Counted from the first letter of the stretch, positions 43,193 through 52,980 are shown. The stretch: 64,000 nt of DNA from Lactobacillus sp. CBA3605 (GCF_002970915.1 NZ_CP027190.1:2046001-2110000); one strand, 5' to 3'. The notes: generated from the sequence alone by a model not told the origin. Made by a program: numbers and translations.

Positions 43193-44674
43193 TTAATCCA
43201 CAGTCGGTTTTAAAGCTAAGGCTTGTGCGGCTTCTTCACTATCATCAAAGTGATGTTTAGTGCGACCAATAATTTGGTAATCTTCATGACCTTTACCAGC
43301 AATTAGAACGACATCGCCAGGTTGAGCTTGGGCGATTGCCTTGGCAATTGCCACGTGCCGATCAACATAAACGGGGACCGTCTGGTCAGGGACACCGGCG
43401 ACCATATCTTGTAAGATCATTTCGGGATCTTCGGTGCGAGGATTATCGGAAGTGAAAATGGGCTTCGTACTTCGTTCGACAGCAATTTTAGCCATTTTTG
43501 GTCGTTTACCCTTATCACGGTCACCACCGCAACCGACGACGCAATAAATATCTTGTTTAGCAAAGTCTTGAATGGTTTCCAAGGCGTTCAATAAGCCATC
43601 TGGGGTGTGGGAGTAATCAACAATCACACTCACGCCAGTATGTGATGGAATCGCTTGAAAACGCCCTTTAACGCCGGCAACTTTTTCTAGCGAAGTGATA
43701 ATTTGGTCTTCTGGTAGGCCACTGGCGTAAGCTGCAGCGAAAGCAGCCAGCATATTGTAGACATTAAATTGCCCAATGAGTTTCATGGTGACATGCGTAA
43801 CGTGGCCGAAGACGGACAAGTCAAATTCTGTGCCATGACTCTTGATTTGAACGTTTTGCGCATTAATCATCGCATCTGGCTTTAAGCCAAAACTGAGCAC
43901 ATGGGCGGCGGTATATTGTTCGAATTCACGGCCAATCGGATCATCCGTGTTTAACACGGCAACTTTAGCAGTCCCATTAGCATCGTATTTATTACCTAGT
44001 TGCGCAAAGAGCATGCTTTTTGCTTGGGCATAGTTAGCCATGGTTTTGTGAAAGTCTAAATGGTCTTGCGTTAAGTTGGTGAAGACGGCAATATCATAAT
44101 CAATGCCCCAAACTCGACCTAAAACTAATGCGATGGAAGACACCTCCATGGCAACGGTTTCGACGCCGGCATCGCGCATTGCTGCTAACGTCCGTTGCGT
44201 GGTGATTGCGTCTGGTGTCGTGTTGGCAGTTGGAAATTTTTCATCTTTAATTTTTCGATACATCGTGCCAATCAAGCCAGTTGCTTGCTTTTTATCACGA
44301 TAGATTTGTTCGATTAAGTGAGTGACGGTCGTTTTACCGTTGGTTCCGGTTACACCAATCATCCGCATTTTTTGACTAGGGGCACCATAAAAGACATCGG
44401 CTAAGATGGCCATGGCTCGTTCAGTATTTTGCACATAAATGACTGGTACGGTCACCTGAATGGGTTTTTGGGCCACAATCAGTTGGGCACCTTGAGCGAC
44501 GGCTTGAGCGACTAAGTCATGACCGTCAACGTGGTAGCCATCGACAGCCACAAAGACAGCGCCAGGTTTGATTTCACGGGTATCTTGCGTTAATAAGGTC
44601 ACCTCAAAGTCGGTGGTCAATGCGGGTTGGACTTGTTTAAATTTTAAGCTATTAATTAATTGACTTGCTTTCAT
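43193..44674 (-). CDS. murE: UDP-MurNAc-tripeptide synthetase MurE
   Basis: The 493-residue Mur ligase adds the third amino acid of the peptidoglycan stem peptide. TQDTREIKPG binds UDP-MurNAc, GVTGTNGKTT (about 107-116) is the ATP loop, and TTPDAITTQ and QDHLDFH are Mur-ligase motifs. SDNPRTEDP carries the DNPR signature that in characterised MurE enzymes selects meso-diaminopimelate rather than lysine. This agrees with plantarum-group wall chemistry. AAAGGACG precedes the ATG. The gene is single. Some lactobacilli have two murE genes, so this need not be the only copy. Confidence 0.92.
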   Translation of the reverse strand: MKASQLINSLKFKQVQPALTTDFEVTLLTQDTREIKPGAVFVAVDGYHVDGHDLVAQAVAQGAQLIVAQKPIQVTVPVIYVQNTERAMAILADVFYGAPSQKMRMIGVTGTNGKTTVTHLIEQIYRDKKQATGLIGTMYRKIKDEKFPTANTTPDAITTQRTLAAMRDAGVETVAMEVSSIALVLGRVWGIDYDIAVFTNLTQDHLDFHKTMANYAQAKSMLFAQLGNKYDANGTAKVAVLNTDDPIGREFEQYTAAHVLSFGLKPDAMINAQNVQIKSHGTEFDLSVFGHVTHVTMKLIGQFNVYNMLAAFAAAYASGLPEDQIITSLEKVAGVKGRFQAIPSHTGVSVIVDYSHTPDGLLNALETIQDFAKQDIYCVVGCGGDRDKGKRPKMAKIAVERSTKPIFTSDNPRTEDPEMILQDMVAGVPDQTVPVYVDRHVAIAKAIAQAQPGDVVLIAGKGHEDYQIIGRTKHHFDDSEEAAQALALKPTVD

Positions 44675-44760
44675 TAATTTTTACGTCCTTTTCAAATAAA
44701 ATACGCTAATTTACGCTTTCTAGGATACCATGCAATTACGTGAAAAGTCACCCGTTGACC

Positions 44761-45882
44761 TTAATTTCTAACGTTAGTTGCGTGCCGACTTTGGTGCCAA
44801 GTTTTAAAGTGAGTCCGAAGCCAATGAAAACCATAGGCTGAGGCAAATGACAATCCCCAAGTTAGGATATAACTGGTGATAATCATTAAGAGGGGCTGTT
44901 GGCTAAAATGATGTGTCAACCCGCGCCAAACGACTTGTAACCAAAAGACATTCGCAAGATAGGCCCGGTAGGCGTATGTGGCTAGCCAATGAATGACCGG
45001 CAAACTAGTAGCTGATTTTTTTATTTGGTGATTGGCTAGTGCGATGATTAACCCAATGACGATAAGTGCATACAAGGTCATAGCTGGTTGATAATAAGGG
45101 GCGTTAGTTAGTTTAATGGGGAAGCCAAACTGAAATAATGTTCGGTTAGTCCAATAAAAGGCGGCCAAGTACCCGGCAAGTAGCCACCAACGGCAATGAT
45201 GAATTAAAGCATTAATCGTGTGACGTTGGGTCCATGCGAGGACGCCGAAAATACCATAAATCAAGAAACTGATGAAAAGGCGATCTAGTAAGTACCAACT
45301 TTGTGCCTGAGGGCCGTGCCAAACGTTGGTATCATAAAACCAAAGCCAAGTGGTATAGCCAAGCAAAGTTAAGCCAGTGACCATGGTGGCCCGATAACGA
45401 TGGCCAGTGACCCAGCGCGCTAAAGCCCAGAATAGCGGCATTAACAGGATAAATTGCAACATCATGGTGTTGTACCATAAATGGGGAGCGGCATTGCCAT
45501 TAACGAATTGCCATAGAAAACTCAGGCAATTGTGATAGGGCGTCATTTGTTGCATACCTGGGAAAATAATCAGATAGATTAAGGTCCACCAAATTGTAGG
45601 GACGACTAGCGCTGACCATTGACGTCGTAAGTATTTGGGGTAGTCTGGCAAATAGCTGGGAAAAGTTGTTCGGGTAGTGGTATAAAGAATCCCGAAAATA
45701 AAAGCAGGTGCGGTGAATTTAACGAGGTCGTAAAAGACCCCAATCAGCAGTTGTGTCGCATGATTAGGGTTAGTTGTTAAGGCGAGTGCTAGAACAGTCT
45801 GTAACATGACCGCTGTACAGGCACTAATCTTCATAAAATCGCCAATATCAGCCACGGGCGTCATTTTGGTTTGAGTTTTCAT
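44761..45882 (-). CDS. Acyltransferase-3 family membrane protein
   Basis: The protein has about 373 residues and ten hydrophobic segments. FWQFVNGNAAPHLWYNTMML contains the HLWY motif of the acyltransferase-3/OafA family (usually HLWFL), and the N-terminal segment KISACTAVMLQTVLALAL corresponds to the family's catalytic-His helix without an obvious RxxxH. Members O-acetylate cell-wall or surface polymers. The start is set at ATG 45882, after AAAGGTGG; an upstream ATG in the same frame has no ribosome-binding site. It ends 92 bp upstream of the murE start. Confidence 0.75.
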   Translation of the reverse strand: MKTQTKMTPVADIGDFMKISACTAVMLQTVLALALTTNPNHATQLLIGVFYDLVKFTAPAFIFGILYTTTRTTFPSYLPDYPKYLRRQWSALVVPTIWWTLIYLIIFPGMQQMTPYHNCLSFLWQFVNGNAAPHLWYNTMMLQFILLMPLFWALARWVTGHRYRATMVTGLTLLGYTTWLWFYDTNVWHGPQAQSWYLLDRLFISFLIYGIFGVLAWTQRHTINALIHHCRWWLLAGYLAAFYWTNRTLFQFGFPIKLTNAPYYQPAMTLYALIVIGLIIALANHQIKKSATSLPVIHWLATYAYRAYLANVFWLQVVWRGLTHHFSQQPLLMIITSYILTWGLSFASAYGFHWLRTHFKTWHQSRHATNVRN

Positions 45883-45974
45883 ATTATCATGAGCCACCTT
45901 TAATGTGATTGTGAGATCAGTCATTAAGTATTGGCAACGCATTTAATATAACGACCATCTTGTAAAATTGCAAG

Positions 45975-46850
45975 TTAAATTTTAAGCGCACTCGTTTGAT
46001 AAGCTAAAAAAAGGCGAATCAATTCATTACCGATTTCACGTTGGATATCACTCTGAGTTTGTTTAGGGGCGCTTAAATAAATCGTTCGTTCTAAGGGTTC
46101 TGGCATTAGCCGAGCCAGATGTAGTTTCCGACCAACTTTTTGCCAGGTTATTGCTGGAATGAAACCATAACCAATGCCTGCTTCCATTAAGCCCCGAACG
46201 GTAGCGGGATCATCAGTTTCATAGCGATAATTTAAGGGACTACCGGCGCGCATGAAATAGTGATCCACCGCAGCACGTAATGAATTTGCTGGTGACAGGC
46301 CCACAAAAGTCTTGTCGATGAGGTCGTCAACGGCAATAAATCGTTTGTTAAGTCCAGTTTGAGCATGCCAACCGACTAAAATTTCTTCTTTAAACAATGG
46401 CGTACTGGTCATCTCAGGCAATAGGCGGCTAGTAATGATAAAATCTGAATTTTGAAAATCACCGGTCGTCACGACGTGTTGTTTTAAATTTAAACGAACG
46501 TTAGGAAACTTGGTTTGAATCGTGGTCGCAATTTGTGGAATTAGGGAAGAGGCGACTTCCAGGGTGATTTCAATGGGCTGTTCACTAACATCGATACCAC
46601 CGGTAACTGCATTAATCCCCCGGTTCAATTCATCTAAGACGTCGGTGACATAGCTATAGAATAGTTCACCAGCTCGATTTAGCTTAATGGTACGACCTTG
46701 ACGATCAAATAATTGAACGTCTAATTCAGTTTCTAACTGATGAATCATTTTACTGACAGCCGGTTGCGAGATATAGAGCTGATTAGCGGCCTGGGTGATA
46801 CTTTGCTTTTGAGCGACGACTGCAAAACATTTCAAGTGGGTTAAATTCAT
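45975..46850 (-). CDS. mdcR: LysR-family regulator, probable regulator of the malonate operon
   Basis: The 291-residue protein has an N-terminal winged helix-turn-helix (MNLTHLKCFAVVAQKQSITQ; AANQLYISQPAVSKMIHQLE) and a periplasmic-binding-like effector domain from about residue 90. It is divergent from the malonate decarboxylase operon, across a 142-bp gap that holds a palindromic site. This is the standard position of MdcR, which in other bacteria activates the operon with malonate. The effector is inferred from position. Confidence 0.8.
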   Translation of the reverse strand: MNLTHLKCFAVVAQKQSITQAANQLYISQPAVSKMIHQLETELDVQLFDRQGRTIKLNRAGELFYSYVTDVLDELNRGINAVTGGIDVSEQPIEITLEVASSLIPQIATTIQTKFPNVRLNLKQHVVTTGDFQNSDFIITSRLLPEMTSTPLFKEEILVGWHAQTGLNKRFIAVDDLIDKTFVGLSPANSLRAAVDHYFMRAGSPLNYRYETDDPATVRGLMEAGIGYGFIPAITWQKVGRKLHLARLMPEPLERTIYLSAPKQTQSDIQREIGNELIRLFLAYQTSALKI

Positions 46851-46871
46851 GCGTTGACCTCCAGTAGAATG

Positions 46872-46887
46872 ATAACCAAATGGTTAT
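46872..46887. promoter_or_regulatory. Candidate LysR operator between mdcR and mdcH
   Basis: ATAACCA-AA-TGGTTAT is a perfect 7-bp dyad. It lies 22 bp from the regulator start and about 105 bp from the mdcH start, as expected for a site used for autoregulation and activation. A TAGAAT box about 50 bp downstream could be the -10 of the operon. Confidence 0.6.
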
Positions 46888-46992
46888 TATTCTTTTCTTT
46901 TTACTATTATACATTTATATCGTTTCGCTTTAAAGTAGAATCGTGGGATCAAGTGAAGTGTTAGCACGGTCAAGTTACGAGGAGATGACAGG

Positions 46993-47904
46993 ATGCAAGC
47001 TTTATGGGTTTTTCCTGGTCAAGGTAGTCAACGAGCCGGCATGTTAGCAACTGTTCCGGCGGCATTGAAGCAACGTGTTACCGAGTTAACAGGGTTAACA
47101 CTGGCTGATACCGCTGCGGCTTATGAAGATGCTGTACAGATTCAATTGGGTATTCTAGTTTTGCAATTAGCCCAATTACAACAATTACAGGCGCTAGATG
47201 TCCAACCGCAAGCTGTTGCGGGACATTCTTTAGGGGTGTTTGCCGCAGCGGTTGCTGCCAAAGTTATTACGATTGATACAGCCATTAATTTAGTCTATTT
47301 GCGTGCAACTGCCATGCAAGCCGCATATCCGACAGGTTACGGGATGGGTGTTGTCGTCGGGCTGACCCGTATCGAACTCCAGTCAATTGTGACTCAAGTC
47401 CAGATACGATATCCGGCGGTGTATCTGTCAAATCAAAATACGGCGCTGCAAAATACCGTTTCCGGCGTATTAGAGGGCATTCGACAAGTTTTGAAATTAG
47501 CCTTAGCTCAAGGCGCGCAACACGCTAAACTATTGCAAGTCCCCGTACCGTCACATTCACCGTTGATGGCGGGCGTGGCCCAGCAGCTAACCCAGGCGCT
47601 AGCGACCAAGCAGTTAGCAACACCGCAGTGTCCCTATTTAACTAATTGGAATGGGCATCGGGTTCGAGACGCTGCTGGTGTGGCGTTTGATTTAGCTAAT
47701 AATCTACGCTACCCGGTTTATTGGGATACGATGATTGCCATTGGACAAGAATCTGGGCTAAACGTTAGCTTAGAATTTGGTCCTGGTCAAGTCTTTACAA
47801 AATTGATTAAAACGTATCAACCAACTATTCGAACGTTGAATCTGGCCGCAATGTCGGTCGATGATGTTGAATTTTTATTGAATAAATGGAAAGAGGTTCT
47901 ATAA
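46993..47904 (+). CDS. mdcH: Malonate decarboxylase epsilon subunit (malonyl-CoA:ACP transacylase)
   Basis: The 303-residue acyltransferase is of the FabD fold. FPGQGSQRAGM opens the protein, AGHSLGVFAAAV holds the catalytic Ser, and VPSHSPLM contributes the catalytic His. In the malonate system MdcH loads malonyl on the prosthetic group of the acyl carrier subunit to start the cycle. A fatty-acid FabD is the alternative, but its position as first gene of a full mdc operon decides for MdcH. Its stop directly abuts the mdcA ATG. Confidence 0.9.
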   Translation: MQALWVFPGQGSQRAGMLATVPAALKQRVTELTGLTLADTAAAYEDAVQIQLGILVLQLAQLQQLQALDVQPQAVAGHSLGVFAAAVAAKVITIDTAINLVYLRATAMQAAYPTGYGMGVVVGLTRIELQSIVTQVQIRYPAVYLSNQNTALQNTVSGVLEGIRQVLKLALAQGAQHAKLLQVPVPSHSPLMAGVAQQLTQALATKQLATPQCPYLTNWNGHRVRDAAGVAFDLANNLRYPVYWDTMIAIGQESGLNVSLEFGPGQVFTKLIKTYQPTIRTLNLAAMSVDDVEFLLNKWKEVL

Positions 47905-49551
47905 ATGAGTGTGACAAATAAATCTTGGACGACGAAACGTGATGCTAAAGCAGCTCGCTTAGAAGCTGCAGCGCCATTGTTAACCGGAAAATTTGCGAAG
48001 ACATCAGATGCCAAGGCTGTCTTGGAAACTTTAATTAAAACAGGTGATAAGGTGGTTTTGGAAGGTGACAATCAAAAACAAGCCAGCTTTTTATCACAGA
48101 CGTTAGCTGCGGTTGACCCGGATAAGGTGCATGATTTACACATGATTATGTCGAGTATTTCGCGGCCAGAGCATTTAGATATTTTTGAGTTAGGTATCGC
48201 TAATAAAATGGATTTTTCATTTGCAGGGCCACAAAGTACCCGTGTCTCTCAAATGATTGCCGATGGGACCATGCAAGTCGGTGATATTCATACTTACTTA
48301 GAATTATATGCACGCTTGTACGTGGACTTGATTCCCAATATTGTCTTAGTGGCGGCGGATAAAGTTGACCATGAAGGTAATCTATACACTGGTAATAATA
48401 CGGAAGAAACACCAGTCATTGTTGAAGCCGCTGCTTTTAAAGACGGCATCGTCATTGTACAAGCTAATGAAGTTGTCGACCGGGTTCCCCGCGTCGATAT
48501 TCCAGGTGATTGGATTGATGTGGTGATTCCAGCGGATGCCCCTTATCAATTGGAACCGTTGTTTACGCGGGATCCACAAAATATCACAGAGTTGCAAATT
48601 TTAATGGGCATGATGGCGATTCGAGGGATTTATGAAAAACATCACGTCCAATCCGTTAACCATGGGGTGGGCTTTAATACGGCTGCGATTGAATTATTGT
48701 TACCAACTTACGGCGAACAATTGAGCTTAAAAGGTAAAATCGTCCCTAATTGGGAAGTTAATCCGACACCGACACTAATTCCTGCGATTGAAAGTGGTTG
48801 GATTCAATCTATCCATAGCTTCGGTGGTGAAGTTGGGATGGAACAATATATTGCGGCCCGGCCCGATGTGTTCTTTGTCGGTAAAGATGGCAGTATGCGG
48901 TCTAACCGTGCGTTTGGTCAAATGGCCGGACAGTATGCGCTAGATATGTTCGTGGGGTCAACGTTGCAGATTGATCAGTATGGCAATTCGTCAACGGTCA
49001 CGGCTGGTCGATTATCTGGTTTCGGTGGTGCACCAAATATGGGGAGTAATCCGACTGGACGTCGGCACTCAACCCCAGCTTGGCAAAGTTTACGACCGAC
49101 AGATGATCCGTTAGGTAAAGGTCAAAAATTAGTCGTTCAAATGGTTGAAACGTTTGGTGCCAATAAAAAACCAGTATTCGTTGATCATTTAGATGCGGAA
49201 AAAGTTCAAACTGAAGCGAAGTTAAAAAATGTTCCGATTATGATTTATAGCGAAGATACGACGCATATTGTGACCGAAGAAGGTATCGCCTACTTGTATA
49301 AGACTGATAGTATGGCTGAACGCCAAGCGGCAATTGAAGCAATTGCCGGCGTCACCCCAGTTGGGTTACGGAGTAATGCGAAACAGTTAGCTGATTTACG
49401 GGCACGTGGAATTGTGGCGCTGCCAGAGGACTTAGGCGTCCATCGAAATGAGGCCAAGCGTTCCTTGCTGGCCGCCCAAAATATGGATGACCTGATGGCC
49501 TGGTCGAAGGGGTTATATAATCCACCAGCTAAATTCCGGAGCTGGTCATAA
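47905..49551 (+). CDS. mdcA: Malonate decarboxylase alpha subunit (acetyl-ACP:malonate ACP transferase)
   Basis: The 548-residue subunit exchanges acetyl for malonate on the acyl carrier protein, regenerating malonyl-ACP. It belongs to the CoA-transferase superfamily. FELGIANKMDFSFAGPQSTR, VNHGVGFNTAAIELLLPTYG and GGAPNMGSNPTGRRHSTPAW are conserved MdcA blocks. The length is that of known alpha subunits (about 550). It has no gap to mdcH and a 21-bp gap to mdcB. Confidence 0.95.
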   Translation: MSVTNKSWTTKRDAKAARLEAAAPLLTGKFAKTSDAKAVLETLIKTGDKVVLEGDNQKQASFLSQTLAAVDPDKVHDLHMIMSSISRPEHLDIFELGIANKMDFSFAGPQSTRVSQMIADGTMQVGDIHTYLELYARLYVDLIPNIVLVAADKVDHEGNLYTGNNTEETPVIVEAAAFKDGIVIVQANEVVDRVPRVDIPGDWIDVVIPADAPYQLEPLFTRDPQNITELQILMGMMAIRGIYEKHHVQSVNHGVGFNTAAIELLLPTYGEQLSLKGKIVPNWEVNPTPTLIPAIESGWIQSIHSFGGEVGMEQYIAARPDVFFVGKDGSMRSNRAFGQMAGQYALDMFVGSTLQIDQYGNSSTVTAGRLSGFGGAPNMGSNPTGRRHSTPAWQSLRPTDDPLGKGQKLVVQMVETFGANKKPVFVDHLDAEKVQTEAKLKNVPIMIYSEDTTHIVTEEGIAYLYKTDSMAERQAAIEAIAGVTPVGLRSNAKQLADLRARGIVALPEDLGVHRNEAKRSLLAAQNMDDLMAWSKGLYNPPAKFRSWS

Positions 49552-49572
49552 TCAAATTAGGAGTGATGGATA

Positions 49573-50382
49573 ATGACGTTATCAATTTCACCTGCTGAGC
49601 TAGCTGAACAAGCGGTAGCCGCTTTGAAATGGGAAGTTCGCTTTACACCGAAACCGGGGTTGGTTGATCAACAATCTAGTGGTGCGCATACTGATATGGA
49701 CTTGGCGTTGTTCGAAAAATCAGCGCTTAGTTTACAACCAGCTTTTGAACAGATGGGGATTTTGAGTCAGCGGCACCCATTGGATAAGACCTTACGAACT
49801 AAGCTCGGGGTCCTCGGTCGTGAAGCCGAACAAGCTATGTTCACCACTACTCAGGGCGTTAATACGCATAAAGGGGCTATTTGGACGTTTAGTTTATTAA
49901 TTGCGGGACTAATGAGCACAATGAGCGACAACTTGATGACGGTTCTAAACCATGCACAGGGCATTGCATTAATCCCTGATTCAGTTGAACAAACAACGCC
50001 AGCATTAACGCATGGGCAACAAGTTCGACAACGTTACCATCTAGCAGGTGCAAAAGGTGAGGCACAAGCTGGCTTTCCTAAATTACAGCGCGCTTTGGCT
50101 GAAGTACCAACTCAGCCGGATGACGAGGCCTGGCTACGTTGCTTGTTAAGTTTATGTGCCCAGGTGGATGATACTAATATTGTCTACCGACGAGACTTGG
50201 CGACATTACGTTGTTTTCAATCTCAGGCACAACAAATTTTACGTGATTCGCAACCAGTGTTGACGAATCCTAACTATCAAGCATTGCAGACCTACGCCTT
50301 AGCACAACAGATTTCGCCCGGTGGCTCAGCCGATTTATTTGCAGCTAGCTATTTTCTAACACAATTAAGATTAACAAAGTGA
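49573..50382 (+). CDS. mdcB: Triphosphoribosyl-dephospho-CoA synthase
   Basis: The 269-residue CitG/MdcB-family enzyme makes the precursor of the ACP prosthetic group from dephospho-CoA and ATP. WEVRFTPKPGLVDQQSSGAH (near residue 20), GVNTHKGAIWTFSLL and the C-terminal SPGGSADLFAASYFL are the family motifs. GGAGTGATGG precedes the ATG. It works with MdcG, two genes further on. Confidence 0.93.
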   Translation: MTLSISPAELAEQAVAALKWEVRFTPKPGLVDQQSSGAHTDMDLALFEKSALSLQPAFEQMGILSQRHPLDKTLRTKLGVLGREAEQAMFTTTQGVNTHKGAIWTFSLLIAGLMSTMSDNLMTVLNHAQGIALIPDSVEQTTPALTHGQQVRQRYHLAGAKGEAQAGFPKLQRALAEVPTQPDDEAWLRCLLSLCAQVDDTNIVYRRDLATLRCFQSQAQQILRDSQPVLTNPNYQALQTYALAQQISPGGSADLFAASYFLTQLRLTK

Positions 50383-50394
50383 GGCAAACTAATT

Positions 50395-50682
50395 ATGGAA
50401 AAATTGAATTTTAATTATCAAACGACGCAACCGATTAGCCGACCGGTTCACGTTGGGGTCGTCGCTTCAGGTGATTTGGAAGTCATTCTAAAACCAATTA
50501 CGGGCACCACTACTGAGGTAGCTGTGGTCACTGGGAGTGATGGCTTTAAAACCGTTTGGGGGAATGTTTTAACCCGTTTCTTTGCGCGCTATCCCATTAC
50601 GGCTACGATTGAAATTAATGATTTTGGGGCAACGCCTGGTGTGGTTAACTTGCGTTTAACGCAAGCAATGGAGGCTTTATAA
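50395..50682 (+). CDS. mdcC: Malonate decarboxylase acyl carrier protein (delta subunit)
   Basis: The 95-residue protein carries the 2'-(5''-phosphoribosyl)-3'-dephospho-CoA arm. VVASGDLEVIL (about 23-33) contains the Ser that receives it, and the rest has the MdcC pattern GSDGFKTVWGNVLTRFFARY. The length is typical. It lies 12 bp after mdcB and 1 bp before mdcDE. Confidence 0.93.
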   Translation: MEKLNFNYQTTQPISRPVHVGVVASGDLEVILKPITGTTTEVAVVTGSDGFKTVWGNVLTRFFARYPITATIEINDFGATPGVVNLRLTQAMEAL

Positions 50683-50683
50683 T

Positions 50684-52351
50684 ATGCAAACAAGTTTTGT
50701 AGAATTACATGCACGCGAACGTGCCCAAGCGTTACTTGATGATGGCACCGCTCGCGAGTTGGTTGGACCATTTGATAATTTGATTTCGCCACATTTGGAA
50801 CCACAAGGTATTGTGCCTGAAAGTGATGATGGGGTGGTGTTAATGCAAGGCCAACTTGATCACCAAGCAGCGGTCGTGATTTCGATCGAAGGTAGCTTTC
50901 AAGGCGGCGGGATTGGTGAAGTTAACGGTGCCAAAATTGTTGCTGCGCTAGAACAAACGCTCAAAGATAATCAACAGGGGCATTCTGTTTATCCGGTATT
51001 GATTCTGGATACCGGTGGGGTACGGTTACAAGAAGCTAACTATGGATTATTAGCCATTTCTGAAATTCATAATGCCATTGTTGCGCTAAAGAGCTATGTG
51101 CCCGTGATTGGGATTATTCCAGGCCGGGTCGGTTCTTTTGGTGGTATGTCGATTACGTCAGCGACGTTATCTTATTTAATTACGACGAAGAAGGCTCGGG
51201 TTGGATTGAACGGTCCCGAGGTGATTGAACAAGAAGCGGGTGTCCGCGAATTTGATGCCAGTGATAAGGATTTAATTTGGGATACTTTAGGGACCACGCA
51301 ACGGGCAGCTACGGGGATTGTTGATGAAGTCATCGACGACCAAGTTAGTGCGATTAAGCAGGCTGTGGTGAATGCCATCCGGGCAAAGAAAGATAGTCAT
51401 CGGACTGAACGTAATGATTTTTATCTGACTTTATTAGATCAGTTAGATCTGACAGCGCCATTAGACACGGCGGGGTATCGACAATTGTATGCGACAATTA
51501 AGCCAGTTAAGCATCAGCTTGCACCAGCTAAAGCCAGTGATCAACTTGGTACGAAGAGTCGGGGCCGGTTGTGGTTTGAAAAGTTGACTGGCATCACGAA
51601 TGCTAAGAGTGAGGTCGCAACTGTGCTCTATGCCAATCAAGCGGATCGGGCTTATTTAGCAATTGTGGCTGATGAACATAACCGGTTCCCGCGGGTGCGA
51701 CATGGCGAGGTTGGGTTACAAGAGGGCTTCACAGTGGCAACGGTCATTGATCAGATTGTGGCAGCGGATGCTGACAAGCCGGTTAAGCGGCCAATTGTTT
51801 TGATTGTTGATGTGCCTAGTCAAGCCTATGGGTACAAAGAAGAATTAATTGGCATTCATCTTAGTTTGGCAGCAGCAGCGGTGGCAGAAGCCAAGGCTCG
51901 TCAAGCCGGGCATCCGGTGATTGCTTTTATTCCTGGGGATGCCGTTTCTGGTGGCTTTTTATCCTTTGGGTTGCAATCGAATCGATTAATCTTGTTAGAT
52001 GATGAGTCGATTACGGTCCAAGCCATGTCGAAGGCCAGTGCCGCCCGCATTACGCAACGGACTATCGCAGAATTAGAAGCAGCGACCAAACATGTGCCAG
52101 CAATGGCTTATGATGTTAAGAATTATCAAAAATTAGGGGCATTATCACAATTTGTTGACGGGATTCAGTCGTGGTCAGCAACACCAGCCGCAGTGGCTAA
52201 AGTTAATGATCTGATTGAGACCGCTGTTCAAAGTACGGTTGATCAACCGACTGACTTACACATGCGTTACGAAACGGCGATTGCGAAAGCCAGTGGTCGC
52301 GTTGCGACGCGTAAGATGCGCGCCGCTGTGGCTGAACAATGGCAAGCTTAG
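50684..52351 (+). CDS. mdcD: Fused beta and gamma subunits of malonate decarboxylase
   Basis: The 555-residue fusion joins two crotonase-fold carboxyltransferase subunits that decarboxylate malonyl-ACP to acetyl-ACP and CO2. The beta part (about 1-270) has FQGGGIGEVNGAKI, LDTGGVRLQEANYGL and GRVGSFGGMSITSA. The gamma part (about 290-540) has GRLWFEKLTGI, IVDVPSQAYGYKEELIG and IPGDAVSGGFLSFG. In Klebsiella and Pseudomonas these are separate MdcD and MdcE proteins. The last codons overlap mdcG by 13 bases, so the two are translationally coupled. Confidence 0.93.
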   Translation: MQTSFVELHARERAQALLDDGTARELVGPFDNLISPHLEPQGIVPESDDGVVLMQGQLDHQAAVVISIEGSFQGGGIGEVNGAKIVAALEQTLKDNQQGHSVYPVLILDTGGVRLQEANYGLLAISEIHNAIVALKSYVPVIGIIPGRVGSFGGMSITSATLSYLITTKKARVGLNGPEVIEQEAGVREFDASDKDLIWDTLGTTQRAATGIVDEVIDDQVSAIKQAVVNAIRAKKDSHRTERNDFYLTLLDQLDLTAPLDTAGYRQLYATIKPVKHQLAPAKASDQLGTKSRGRLWFEKLTGITNAKSEVATVLYANQADRAYLAIVADEHNRFPRVRHGEVGLQEGFTVATVIDQIVAADADKPVKRPIVLIVDVPSQAYGYKEELIGIHLSLAAAAVAEAKARQAGHPVIAFIPGDAVSGGFLSFGLQSNRLILLDDESITVQAMSKASAARITQRTIAELEAATKHVPAMAYDVKNYQKLGALSQFVDGIQSWSATPAAVAKVNDLIETAVQSTVDQPTDLHMRYETAIAKASGRVATRKMRAAVAEQWQA

Positions 52352-52980
52352 TCCCAATTGCACCGCATACGATTATTCGCTTAGTGGCACCGACTGATTT
52401 CGAAGGCTCAGTGCCGATCCCTAGTTGGGTTCCGGCCGCGTTACAGCAAATGCCAGTAGTTGTTGTACGGCGAGGACCGCAACTCAATGGGATTCCAGTC
52501 GGTGTTCGTGGTCCGCAACGAAATCAGCGATGGGCAGGATGGCTTAAAGGGCCAATTAACATGGCGCAACAAATTAGTCCTGAACAGTTAGTGACCACGA
52601 AGGCTTGGCAAATGATTACGCCGAATCGCCAGCAATTGCCGGTGTTTCAAGCGTTGCCAGCGATTGCGTCAATAATGTCATTACCATGGGGACTGGGCGG
52701 TAGTGCTGGCTTTGAGTTAGCTACTGGGCAAGCGGCGGTTAAGCCAACGAGTGATTTAGATTTAATAATGCCTGCGCAACACCCCTTAACGGTGAGTGCG
52801 GCGCAACAATTATTGCAGGCTTTAAATCAGTTTGGCGTGCATGTTGATGTCCAGTTGGTGGCCGGCCAAAATGGCTTTTCTTTAGAAGAGTATGCGCAAC
52901 AACGCACAACCACAGTGTTGTTAAAAACGGCCCAGGGACCGCAATTGGTGACTAATCCGTGGCAAGCGGTTAAGAATTAA
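52339..52980 (+). CDS. mdcG: Phosphoribosyl-dephospho-CoA transferase (holo-ACP synthase of malonate decarboxylase)
   Basis: The 213-residue nucleotidyltransferase-fold enzyme attaches the prosthetic group to MdcC. GLGGSAGFELATGQAAVKPT followed by SDLDLIM gives the GS and DxD metal-binding signature. The start at 52339 overlaps the end of mdcDE. It is the last gene with a known mdc role; two hydrolase genes follow with separate ribosome-binding sites. Confidence 0.92.
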   Translation: MASLVPIAPHTIIRLVAPTDFEGSVPIPSWVPAALQQMPVVVVRRGPQLNGIPVGVRGPQRNQRWAGWLKGPINMAQQISPEQLVTTKAWQMITPNRQQLPVFQALPAIASIMSLPWGLGGSAGFELATGQAAVKPTSDLDLIMPAQHPLTVSAAQQLLQALNQFGVHVDVQLVAGQNGFSLEEYAQQRTTTVLLKTAQGPQLVTNPWQAVKN

